DNA of 64,000 nucleotides from NCBI RefSeq assembly GCF_000011485.1, contig NC_005071.1, positions 310,001 through 374,000 on the forward strand, in the 5' to 3' direction. Positions 33,144 through 41,252 of this stretch are shown here, piece by piece. Position numbers and translations under genes: made by a program. Every line of letters starts with the position of its first letter. The first letter of the stretch is position 1. The DNA is from Prochlorococcus marinus str. MIT 9313. Lineage in GTDB: Bacteria; Cyanobacteriota; Cyanobacteriia; PCC-6307; Cyanobiaceae. Below the pieces are notes generated by a model, which saw only the letters and a program-made list of their open reading frames with translations, did no database searches and was not told the origin of the DNA.

Positions 33144-33604
33144 AAAATCCTCTAATCAAATTGCCTAAGAAAATACTTAGACATTATTTTCTAATGTGGG
33201 AAAGATGTCTTGATATTGATGGACTCTGTTCGCGGGAGGAATATGTGTGGTCTATTTTAGGGTTGATAATAAATGGACTAATTTATCTCTCAATAGTCAA
33301 TCATGCCACACAGAAGTTGAAATCGCTCAGTCCATTAGCATACATTATTATCAATACAGTTATCTTCTCTATTTTATTCATTCCTCCAGGAACTCTTACT
33401 CTGAGGCGCCTTGGAGATGGAGGTAATGGGACTTGGTGGTTATGGACACTCGTGTTAATACTTCTTCCAAATTCGATAGTTTTTAGTTTTCTAAAAATAG
33501 CAACTGTACTCTATGTCTTTTATATGCTTTGCCAACCATCCAAAAGCAGGACGAGTCTAAGTGCTGAAGATTACAACGATGTAGGGAATACCAAGGGTGA
33601 ATAA
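33140..33604 (+). CDS. DUF805 inner-membrane protein
   Basis: It is 154 aa from the GTG at 33140, which overlaps the TPR stop. DUF805 features are visible: DGLCSREEYVWSILGL near the N-terminus, then PPGTLTLRRLGDGGNGTWWL and a hydrophobic segment ending in YMLCQPSK. Three to four membrane helices are expected. The family (YhaH-like) has no settled function but is often found with regulatory or stress genes. Translational coupling to the TPR gene suggests the two products interact. Confidence 0.85.
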   Translation: MKNPLIKLPKKILRHYFLMWERCLDIDGLCSREEYVWSILGLIINGLIYLSIVNHATQKLKSLSPLAYIIINTVIFSILFIPPGTLTLRRLGDGGNGTWWLWTLVLILLPNSIVFSFLKIATVLYVFYMLCQPSKSRTSLSAEDYNDVGNTKGE

Positions 33605-33607
33605 GAA

Positions 33608-33868
33608 AATTATGAAGGCGTAAATTATGATTACAACAAGGCAATAGAGATTGATCCACAGTATGCCAATGCCTATAAAAACCGCGGAGATGCAAAAAAA
33701 GAACTAAAAGACCTCAAAAGTACCTGTGAGGACTGGAATAAATCAGCAGAACTAGGAAATGAAGATGCTGCCAAGTGCTTGGAGGAGCACTGTCAGTTTC
33801 CTAGGCGTTGCTTCAGAGGTTTGACCCAATGTATAGAAGTCTCTTTTAGAATGAATCTACTAATATAA
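33608..33868 (+). pseudogene. Remnant of a TPR gene 3' end
   Basis: The open frame has no start codon. It encodes one TPR plus the family cap (TCEDWNKSAELGNEDAAKCL, then EEHCQ). The normal stop after EHCQ is lost and the frame runs on into the downstream flank, reaching TAA at 33866. Bases from about 33629 are nearly identical to 29563-29622 of the large TPR gene, so this is a duplicated or recombined fragment. Confidence 0.8.
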
Positions 33869-33945
33869 AGGATCAAATAAACTCGATTGGATCTTGAAAT
33901 GGAACCTGACTGCCAATAAATGGTAATACCTTGGAAATATAGAGA

Positions 33946-34281
33946 TCAGTAATCATTAGAAAAGAAATGAGTGCTGCCTTGCGATTCAATAGTGAAATAA
34001 TCATGGATTAATGTTTCATCCCACACTGCCTGCCAATCAATCTGACAGGTAATAAATTCGGGAATAACTGAATCATCTAGATAACCTAATTCGCGGCATA
34101 AATTCCTGGAAAATGTTGCCTCAACGCGAATATCTGTAGGTAGAGTAGACACGTAAGCGTCTCCCCAGTACATATCATTTATACCTAGATCTAAAATCTT
34201 TTCGAATAATTCATCAGTCAAATCCGGAATATCCTGACGTATAAACTCAAATAAACTAGAATCGTCAGGAGTAGTTGTCAT
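33946..34281 (-). CDS. Acidic hypothetical protein, weak antirestriction-like end
   Basis: The protein is 111 aa from the ATG at 34281 (MTTTPDDSSLFEF). It is acidic. Its C-terminus, CQIDWQAVWDETLIHDYFTI followed by THFFSNDY, resembles the ID-W/Y-x-A-x-x-x-x-L-x-x-DY-x end seen in ArdA-like antirestriction and some ParB-linked plasmid proteins. That resemblance is slight and unproven. It lies between two TPR remnants and is transcribed against them. Confidence 0.5.
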   Translation of the reverse strand: MTTTPDDSSLFEFIRQDIPDLTDELFEKILDLGINDMYWGDAYVSTLPTDIRVEATFSRNLCRELGYLDDSVIPEFITCQIDWQAVWDETLIHDYFTIESQGSTHFFSNDY

Positions 34282-34409
34282 TTTGAGCAATAGAATCTAA
34301 CTAGAAAATTATAATAGTTAAAAAGGCATTCCAAGTTCTCTTGCGTAACAATTATATCATTTAAAAACTCTTTTTCTTTTTTTCTCCTCTTCTAATCCTT
34401 AAAACCTTA

Positions 34410-34463
34410 GAAGAACTAGGAAGTGAAGATGCTGCCTTGTTGCTGGAGGAGCACTGTCAGTGA
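34410..34463 (+). pseudogene. Second TPR gene remnant (last 17 codons)
   Basis: An open stretch without start encodes EELGSEDAALLLEEHCQ and TGA, the exact family C-terminus. It is followed by the same GGCAAGAAGTCT flank (34495-34506) that separates complete TPR genes. It marks a lost or recombined TPR copy between the DUF805 region and the 214-aa protein. Confidence 0.75.
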
Positions 34464-34611
34464 CCTCTCAGTGCTTTCAGATCGGTCTGTAACAGGCAAG
34501 AAGTCTCTCCCTGACAGCATCTCAAGGGATATCAAGACCCGTTAATCCAGTGCTGATCACGCGCATCTAAGGATTATGAGAAAGTGACTATTGCCCTGGA
34601 AGAGGTCGAAA

Positions 34612-35256
34612 ATGACTCCAAGTGAGATTGCCGATCTTGTTTCCCTGGGCGAAATCAGGAGAAATCTAGACAAAATGAATATTTCGATTGATCAGGGTGA
34701 GGAAGAAGTTATGTGCATTGTGGAAGATAAACTCAAAGAAAAAGCAATAAAATATAGTGAGGATGATCTTTATGATGCCAATAAACTAGTCATCGAAAAG
34801 TTCAATAGTGCATATAGATCTCAATTAAAGAAAGAGGATCAATTCAAAAATAGTACTGTTGAGGAAAACACGTCTGTTTCACCTATTCGTACGTATGGAC
34901 CATCTGTAGGGATAGGAATTGGTGTTGCTGCGATCACTGCTATTGGTGTTTCTGCAATTGGAGCACAAAGAACAATGACTATTGCATCTTCTGCTGCTTT
35001 AGGTTCATCAGCAGTAGTACTGTCCTATAAATTCAGGTCTACAAGCAAATCTGCTGAAGCAGCAAAAACGGACAAAGTTATCCGTGAGTTCATTTCAGAG
35101 TTTAGGGAAGAAGCAGATAATCTGCCTAATGCTTATAAAAATTTTCGAAAGGGTGCCCGTCAGTACTCCAGTGTTGCTTCAACAGAGGAACTTTTTGGCG
35201 CAATACACAAATTCAATGCCGCTTGGAAACATGCAAAGGATAAGTATAAACTTTAA
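34612..35256 (+). CDS. Membrane-hairpin protein related to TPR gene heads (214 aa)
   Basis: ATG 34612 is preceded by GAAGAGGT, a good ribosome-binding site. An N-terminal soluble helical part (SEIADLVSLGEIRRNLDKMN) is followed by a central hydrophobic stretch GIGIGVAAITAIGVSAIGA and TIASSAALGSSAVVLSYK. A polar C-terminal helical domain ends the protein. The hydrophobic part aligns with GAIAIGVGALTAVVLSLVGA and VIGSAAALGVAGGVVAGRK of the two large TPR proteins. It may be a partner that shares the same membrane-pairing segment. No known domain. Confidence 0.7.
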   Translation: MTPSEIADLVSLGEIRRNLDKMNISIDQGEEEVMCIVEDKLKEKAIKYSEDDLYDANKLVIEKFNSAYRSQLKKEDQFKNSTVEENTSVSPIRTYGPSVGIGIGVAAITAIGVSAIGAQRTMTIASSAALGSSAVVLSYKFRSTSKSAEAAKTDKVIREFISEFREEADNLPNAYKNFRKGARQYSSVASTEELFGAIHKFNAAWKHAKDKYKL

Positions 35257-35347
35257 GATAATTGCTAAGGATTGGAGAATCCTATTGATAAATAATTTTG
35301 GTCAAGACCGAATTCACCAATGGTTCCTGAAAAGATTTAAATTGCTC

Positions 35348-38300
35348 TCAAGGTATCTTCCCTGAAGCACGCAGATCTGATATCTCCTGAAAGACTCTCT
35401 CTACGATTTTGGATCCCCTGCGATTGTAAGGAAGTTCAGCAAATACCTCCTCAAAAATCTGTTGATCAGAAAGCAAGGATCCATCAGAGCAGATCCAGCA
35501 GATATATTCAGCAATCTCCTTGCCATAGTCATCAATGGATGGATACCCAGGCAAGTTGGGTTTAGGACCGTTTCGCGTCCTGATGGGGACTGTCTCTTGA
35601 GTTGTCTGAGGTGATTGCTCAGACTGGGTGAGTGGGCGAGATCTAATTGCCTTATTAACAGCATCTATAGCGATTTCGACCTCGCTTTCTTTATTGGTGA
35701 ACCATTCGGTAGACCAAATCCTATGGAATTGCCACCCCAATCTTTCCAGATGATTCTGACGAATACGATCTCTATCTCTGGCAGTATCACTTGAGTGATA
35801 TGACGCGCCATCTGCTTCTATTGCCATAACAAATCTGCCTTTCTCCTCTGGGTGCTGAACCGCAAAATCGAGGCGATATCCTGAGACTCCATATTGAGGG
35901 ACAAGACCAACTCCCCTGGCAACAAGAGCGTCATGAATATCCTGCTCAAATGGATTCATTGGTACGGTCTCGCTAGATAAGTCGCCAAGATCCATCCCGC
36001 CACTCTTGACAAAGCGCAGATACTTAATAAGACCCTTCACGCCAACACTGTTGATGCGATTGTCGTCGTATTGATAGGGGTTGATCGTTGTGATCACTTC
36101 AACCCGCTTTCTGGCACGGGTTACTGCCACATTCAGTCGTCGTAATCCAAAAAAGTTCTTATCAATATTGATAGGACCAAAACTGTTCTGGACTTTTCCT
36201 AATTCCTTTGGTCCATACCCTGTGGCAATAAAGACCACATCGCGTTCATCCCCCTGAATTGCCTCTAGGTGCCTGATGACTAGTTTTTCCTCAGGTTTAC
36301 CCTCTGGGAATAACGGCAGAGAGGGGGTAGCACCAACCTGCTTGTGAAACTCATTTTCGATCTTTCTTGCGTGCTCACTGCCAAAGGCAATGACGGCAAG
36401 ACTCAGATGAGGATTTATTTTTAGGTGATTGATGACAAGTTCTACTGTCTTCTTCACCTCTGCTTTAGGAGAGGATCCTGTGACCTCCTTGAGTTCACCT
36501 TCGATGTGGTGGTAGTCAAAGGGTGCTTCTTGAGAAGTCGATGGTGCAGTGACTAGGCGAGAACCGTACAGATCAGGGTGCTTGTTGGAGAAGGCAATCA
36601 GGCGCTCATCCTCCGACCTGTAGTGCCACTGAAGGGTTCGTACTCCCACAACAGGTGGCAAGACCGACTTGACGGCATCGAGCAGTGATTCGGTCTCATC
36701 TACTGCATCGAATGAATCCTCATCGTCTAAGTCATCGCCTCTGTGGTCATCATCTGAGGATTTTGAGAAAAAGGAAGTGGTTGTCGGCGACAGTTGTTTT
36801 GAGTCGCCAGCAACGATGGTTTGCTTGCCTCGCAGTATCGATGTAATTGCCTCAAAAGGGACAATCTGACTTGCCTCATCAAAGATCACGACATCAAAGA
36901 AGGGTTCTTTATTGGCAGGTAGGAGTTCTGATACGACCAGTGGACTCATTGCCCAGCAAGGTTTTACAGATTTGAGTATTTCTGGGGCACAGGCAAATAA
37001 TTTCCTTGCCGACAACCGGTTTTTTCTTCTTGTGCTCTGCTGACGAAGCAAGTCTTCCTGGTCTGGATGCTGTTGACGCAACTTATGTGCACGTTCAGCA
37101 GTGATGCGTCTGATTCGCTGCCCAGTGGTTGCTATGTGCTCAGAATCGGTTTCGCGGAACGTACCTATGGTCCTATCTAGATAATCTCTTGTAGAAGAAG
37201 CAAGTGAAGGTGCATTGATTCGAATGACTTCCTCAACTTTCTGTGCCCATGCAGAAATGATTTTTTTGTAAACAACTTCTGATGCTTCTCCAGATACAAA
37301 GTCTTTAATTACTTTATCTATCAAACCTATTTCCGAGAGACCTAACTCTTTCAGTTTCAATAGAGATGCTTTGACTCTTGGAGCATTTGGAATTGAGCGT
37401 CGATATCTTTCGATTCCATTTAGTGTTGCCTTTAGTTCGCCAAGGTTCGATTGTTCGCCAAGTAAGTCATTGATGTATCTATTAAGAGTAGAAATTGATT
37501 CCAGGAGACTATCGATACATCCATTCAATTCACTAGGGCATGATGCTGTAGAGGGATTTAGTCCTATCGATTGGAGATACTGTTGATTTGAATATACCTG
37601 ACTTGCATTTCTTAGGTTGTCAATGCTTGGTTTGACTTGATTGATAAGTGCATTCTTTAAACTTTTAAGTGCTTGACGGTAATCTGCGTCTGTCAGGAAC
37701 GAAAGTATTCTCAGTAATAGATTCCTGTTTAGCACTTTCTTTAAATGCCTTATTGCCTCTTCTTGCAGTCTTATTGCCTTTGAGGTGTCCAAAGTCTGGT
37801 TACTTCTGAATTCCTCAATATTATTGATTGCTTCCTTGACTTGTTCGCATGAGTTCAGGATGATTCTGACTTGCTCGTTATGTGTATTGACCCATGCTTC
37901 GACAGAACCCAGTGCTGGTCTTGCATTGTCCAATGCATTGAATACATCTTGTACATCACTAGTTGATTTGATTTCACCTGCCTTTATTCCTTTTGAAAGA
38001 GGAAATGTGTCAGATAGTAGTTCTCCTGCAGATAAATTCTCCAGTTCTTCTAGGGATTGCTTTATGTCGTCTGTATCAGCAGATTTGATATTGATTACCT
38101 CATCATTTGATATTAAATATGGATTGTCTTTGATCTCACTAGATTCCATTCCATACTGAAGGATGTCGATGTAGGAACATCCCCATGGAGATCTCTTCTC
38201 TTGAATCTCTTTGGTTCTATTCACCAATAACTTCCTGGATCTCATAAGGCGCTGTTGATTCTCTGAGCAGTCAACTATTGGGATGTTGGCGATTTCATCA

Positions 38301-39340
38301 AGTGCTTTCACAAATGGTTCTGCTGGTCGTTTTCTAATTGTTTCCGCAGAATGCAGATCAAGGAAGAAATTCCCAAGTCCCACATTGTCCACCCGCTTTT
38401 TAACTGCATCAATTGCTGCTCTCTTTTCTGCGACAAATAACACGCTCTTACCAACTGCCATATAACTTGCTATCAAATTGGCAATCGTTTGACTCTTGCC
38501 TGTCCCTGGAGGACCTTCAATGACAAGGTTCTGTCCTTTTAATGCAGAATTAATTGCCCATTCCTGACTTGAGTCTGCATCGAGTACCAAGAATTCATTT
38601 TCAGGAGGTACACGATCTGGTTCACTGCGATCAACCTTAGCAATATCTTTCTTTAACTCACCTTTTGAATCCTCATCACCTGCCAGCGCAGCAATTAAAG
38701 TATTTGCAGAGAGTGACTCCACTGCAGATAACAAATCTTTCACCATCGGCAGTTTCTGATAGCGAAGATTCTTGATTGCAAATCCAGGGTTGATTGCTAG
38801 TTCGACAGTCTCAGGGCATTGTTCCCGCACAACACGCTCTAGTTCTTTTGCACCCTCTGTTTGAGCATCTTCTATTGCATCCTCATCGATATCAATATCT
38901 AAACGACGTTTGAGATGTAGCAGAAAGACAGGGTTTGCTTCAGGTTCTGCACTGATCAATTTCAGGCGCGTTCTTTGTAGTGATACTCCTGGATTTTCAA
39001 TCTTTAGTGAATAAAGCAAAAACGGTGCATTGGGGTTGGCAGTGCTTCCGCCTTTCCATGTCGCAAAACCAGTGATCAGTCTTAGACATTCGATCCCTGA
39101 CTGTTCTTCTAGTTCAATTGCCTTCTTGATAACGCCTGTTGCTGCCCTTCTGTTCTCTGCGACTTCTATGTCAATAAAGTCGGAGATCAGCAGTGATTCC
39201 CCGTCCAGCAGGCGTTTAACTGCTTCTTCTGATGGGATCAGTGTTCCACCCTTGGTCTGCTGAAAACTAATCAGGTCATTCCGCCCTGACAGATCGATCA
39301 GTTCATCTGCCCACTGTCGATAGCGGTGCTCAAGACTCAT
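35348..39340 (-). CDS. DUF4011-SF1 helicase-Vsr-like nuclease fusion, probable defence protein
   Basis: This 1330-aa protein has an N-terminal DUF4011-like region (about 1-250). The superfamily I helicase has Walker A GPPGTGKS at 276-283, a Walker B FDEASQIVPFEA near 820, GDSKQLSPT, a WHYRSEDERLIAFS motif and a LRRLNVAVTRARKRVEV motif VI. A C-terminal PD-(D/E)xK-type Vsr/DUF559 nuclease follows (YRLDFAV ... AIEADGASYH, about 1155-1190), then a short winged-helix-like tail. This order matches DUF4011-helicase-Vsr proteins reported as single-gene antiphage systems (Hhe). All motifs look intact. It sits near the right end of the element, a usual place for cargo. Confidence 0.9.
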   Translation of the reverse strand: MSLEHRYRQWADELIDLSGRNDLISFQQTKGGTLIPSEEAVKRLLDGESLLISDFIDIEVAENRRAATGVIKKAIELEEQSGIECLRLITGFATWKGGSTANPNAPFLLYSLKIENPGVSLQRTRLKLISAEPEANPVFLLHLKRRLDIDIDEDAIEDAQTEGAKELERVVREQCPETVELAINPGFAIKNLRYQKLPMVKDLLSAVESLSANTLIAALAGDEDSKGELKKDIAKVDRSEPDRVPPENEFLVLDADSSQEWAINSALKGQNLVIEGPPGTGKSQTIANLIASYMAVGKSVLFVAEKRAAIDAVKKRVDNVGLGNFFLDLHSAETIRKRPAEPFVKALDEIANIPIVDCSENQQRLMRSRKLLVNRTKEIQEKRSPWGCSYIDILQYGMESSEIKDNPYLISNDEVINIKSADTDDIKQSLEELENLSAGELLSDTFPLSKGIKAGEIKSTSDVQDVFNALDNARPALGSVEAWVNTHNEQVRIILNSCEQVKEAINNIEEFRSNQTLDTSKAIRLQEEAIRHLKKVLNRNLLLRILSFLTDADYRQALKSLKNALINQVKPSIDNLRNASQVYSNQQYLQSIGLNPSTASCPSELNGCIDSLLESISTLNRYINDLLGEQSNLGELKATLNGIERYRRSIPNAPRVKASLLKLKELGLSEIGLIDKVIKDFVSGEASEVVYKKIISAWAQKVEEVIRINAPSLASSTRDYLDRTIGTFRETDSEHIATTGQRIRRITAERAHKLRQQHPDQEDLLRQQSTRRKNRLSARKLFACAPEILKSVKPCWAMSPLVVSELLPANKEPFFDVVIFDEASQIVPFEAITSILRGKQTIVAGDSKQLSPTTTSFFSKSSDDDHRGDDLDDEDSFDAVDETESLLDAVKSVLPPVVGVRTLQWHYRSEDERLIAFSNKHPDLYGSRLVTAPSTSQEAPFDYHHIEGELKEVTGSSPKAEVKKTVELVINHLKINPHLSLAVIAFGSEHARKIENEFHKQVGATPSLPLFPEGKPEEKLVIRHLEAIQGDERDVVFIATGYGPKELGKVQNSFGPINIDKNFFGLRRLNVAVTRARKRVEVITTINPYQYDDNRINSVGVKGLIKYLRFVKSGGMDLGDLSSETVPMNPFEQDIHDALVARGVGLVPQYGVSGYRLDFAVQHPEEKGRFVMAIEADGASYHSSDTARDRDRIRQNHLERLGWQFHRIWSTEWFTNKESEVEIAIDAVNKAIRSRPLTQSEQSPQTTQETVPIRTRNGPKPNLPGYPSIDDYGKEIAEYICWICSDGSLLSDQQIFEEVFAELPYNRRGSKIVERVFQEISDLRASGKIP

Positions 39341-39511
39341 GTATGCCCAGATCTAAATCCAAGATATTCCTGCTCGGCGGACCGATCCTTTTTGCTTCAA
39401 ACCAATAGTCACCATTGCACTGTCGGACCCTTCTGAGCACTAGAGATCCGAGTAGTCACCGCAAACCACTTGACCCAATCGACCCTCTCGGACTAGTACA
39501 GGTGTATTGAC

Positions 39512-39802
39512 GTGAAGGATTCGATGGCACGGTTCTCAGGCAGGCAACTATCGCCAATCCCATCTTCTGACCCAGAGGAGTGGCAGTGCATGGATGACGG
39601 CACTCTCAAACCCTCGCGATCAGGAGCGGTTTGCATGACCTGTAATCACTTCCGCTATGCCGTTGGGAAGCAATGCCAGACGCTATTGACCTGTCCTATC
39701 CATCAACGCCTGATTCCTCAAGGAGAGCACCTCAACAGCAAATGCCCTCAATGGATCATGAGAAGGGAACTGGAGGTTGGATGGGCGCCTGAGGTTGCTT
39801 AG
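39512..39802 (+). CDS. Small cysteine-rich (zinc-finger-like) protein
   Basis: The protein is 96 aa from a GTG at 39512; an ATG at 39524 gives 92 aa. Its core is CMTCNHFRYAVGKQCQTLLT followed by CPIHQRLIPQGEHLNSKC, a Cys/His arrangement that could bind zinc. Similar small proteins occur in cyanobacteria, but I know no function. It is divergent from the helicase-nuclease gene. Confidence 0.6.
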   Translation: MKDSMARFSGRQLSPIPSSDPEEWQCMDDGTLKPSRSGAVCMTCNHFRYAVGKQCQTLLTCPIHQRLIPQGEHLNSKCPQWIMRRELEVGWAPEVA

Positions 39803-39846
39803 ATCGCCCAAGAACGATTCAGAGGGGCGCAGGGCGCCTTGTTAAC

Positions 39847-40041
39847 TCAAAGCGCTGCCTCCTGAATTTTCTGATTCATCCAGTCCTGCACGTCATGCTT
39901 GGTCCAAACAACCTGTTGAGGTCCAATCTGGATTTGCCTTGGGAATTTCTTTTCGGCGATCATCTTGTAAATCGTCGACTTAGAGAGCGATGTCATCTCT
40001 TTTACTTGATTCAATCGCAGAAATTTTACTTCATAAGTCAT
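39847..40041 (-). CDS. AlpA-family excisionase/regulator
   Basis: This 64-aa protein has a winged HTH: FLRLNQVKEMTSLSKSTIYK, MIAEKKFPRQIQIGPQQVVW, TKHDVQDWMNQ. This is a textbook AlpA pattern. AlpA proteins activate the integrase or act as directionality factors in P4-type elements. It lies about 170 bases inside the right repeat and faces inward, the natural place for an excisionase. Confidence 0.88.
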   Translation of the reverse strand: MTYEVKFLRLNQVKEMTSLSKSTIYKMIAEKKFPRQIQIGPQQVVWTKHDVQDWMNQKIQEAAL

Positions 40042-40127
40042 TAGATAGATATCCTATTCCTCCTTCTTATTGTATCACATATTGCTAAATTTAGCAACTT
40101 TGGTTATAGATAAATGTATGGTGGAAA

Positions 40128-40138
40128 TGTTGGTGGAT
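40128..40138 (+). repeat. Right-end copy of the TGTTGGTGGAT arm motif
   Basis: This is an exact copy of the motif present four times beside the integrase. A degenerate version (TGTATGGTGGAAA, from about 40115) precedes it. It lies 70 bases from the right attachment repeat. Confidence 0.7.
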
Positions 40139-40208
40139 ATTGCTTATCGATCTTGCTAAGTGGTCCCGATTGGTTTGCTGCAGTGTATATTCCATTCAGA
40201 TCGACGGA

Positions 40209-40221
40209 CACCCTCTCCGTT
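40209..40221 (+). repeat. Right attachment repeat (attR core)
   Basis: CACCCTCTCCGTT is identical to 19092-19104 at the tRNA-Ser end. It defines the right limit of an element of about 21.1 kb. No other tRNA-like sequence surrounds it, so the complete tRNA stays on the left. Confidence 0.85.
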
Positions 40222-40275
40222 GCTTGATTCTTCGTCTCTGGTTCAAAATATGAAAATTGCTCGAGGTATTTCAAA

Positions 40276-40920
40276 ATGAATAAATTGCGTAAGTTTTTCC
40301 TGATTGCATTTTGGGCAGGAGCATTTGTTGTTCTGGTTTACCTTATACAGACATATGGTATTGAGCCGCTTCGTAATGCGGTCGAAAGTATGGGCATCTG
40401 GGCTCCTTTGGGGATAATGCTACTCCGAGGGATTAGTATCATTTTACCTGCCTTGCCTAGTTCTGCATATTCACTTTTAGCAGGTTCTCTATTGGGGTTT
40501 AAAACAGGATACGTAACAATTGTTTTGGCTGATCTTATCTTTTGTCAAGCAGCATTTTTTATCGCTAGAAACTATGGAAGAGAACCTGTTCGCCGCTTGG
40601 TTGGAGTGAAAGCAATGAAGAGAATCGAGGGCTTCAATCAAAATCAACTGGAGGGAAACTTTTTCCTGATGACCGGACTCTTAATGACCGGACTTTTCGA
40701 TTTCCTGAGCTACGCCATTGGAATAGGTGGAACACGTTGGCGTCTTTTTACTCCAGCATTAATTGTAAGTCTCTTGATTAGTGATTCCATCATTGTCGCT
40801 GTCGGTGCTGGAGTAAGTCAGGGGGCTGGATTGATGCTTGGAGCTGCTCTGCTTGGGATGTTTGTACTCGCTAGTGTCGCTGGTCTTACTAAGAAGAAGG
40901 TCTCTAATACTAATCAATAG
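40276..40920 (+). CDS. TVP38/TMEM64-family membrane protein
   Basis: This 214-aa integral membrane protein has the family core LRGISIILPALPSSAYSLLA, GSLLGFKTGYVTIVLADLIF, then FFLMTGLLMTGLFDFLSY. Five to six helices are expected. It is the intact homologue of the broken gene at 10814-11560. It starts 55 bases outside the right attachment repeat, so it belongs to the host chromosome next to the element or to an older insertion. TVP38/DedA proteins are linked to lipid translocation. A hairpin terminator follows. Confidence 0.9.
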   Translation: MNKLRKFFLIAFWAGAFVVLVYLIQTYGIEPLRNAVESMGIWAPLGIMLLRGISIILPALPSSAYSLLAGSLLGFKTGYVTIVLADLIFCQAAFFIARNYGREPVRRLVGVKAMKRIEGFNQNQLEGNFFLMTGLLMTGLFDFLSYAIGIGGTRWRLFTPALIVSLLISDSIIVAVGAGVSQGAGLMLGAALLGMFVLASVAGLTKKKVSNTNQ

Positions 40921-40925
40921 GATTT

Positions 40926-40952
40926 AAAATAGTCTTGTTTCCACTATTTTTT
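40926..40952 (+). terminator. Probable terminator of the TVP38 gene
   Basis: AAAATAGT (40926-40933) pairs with ACTATTTT (40943-40950) around CTTGTTTCC and runs into T residues. The stem is AT-rich but placed directly after the stop. Confidence 0.6.
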
Positions 40953-41252
40953 CTGAAATCAGTCTTTAGTGCAAGAGGCTCGGTAGAGATGGTTCAGTGT
41001 GCATGGATTTTTGAACCACTTTGAGCCAATTCTTACCATATATGCCCCTTGGTTCTCTCGTCTCCCTACATGCGAGGACGCTTCCTCGGTTTTTTGGCCG
41101 TTCACGCAGTGTTTGCTAGAGATCAGCATTGCCAAAAGGTTTGGATTGCTGCTCGGTTCTGAGCTTTTGTTCGGGCCGATCTTTGTTCTGCGTATGTCAG
41201 GAGATTCTGGCAAACGCTTTTATCAAGGCAAAAATGGCCTAAATGATTTGAC
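40953..41252. other. Gap without a convincing gene
   Basis: Three hundred bases lie between the TVP38 terminator and the DUF4912 gene. A plus-strand frame at 40999-41256 (85 aa) exists but its composition is unconvincing and it has no homology I recognise. I see no RNA gene. Confidence 0.5.
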
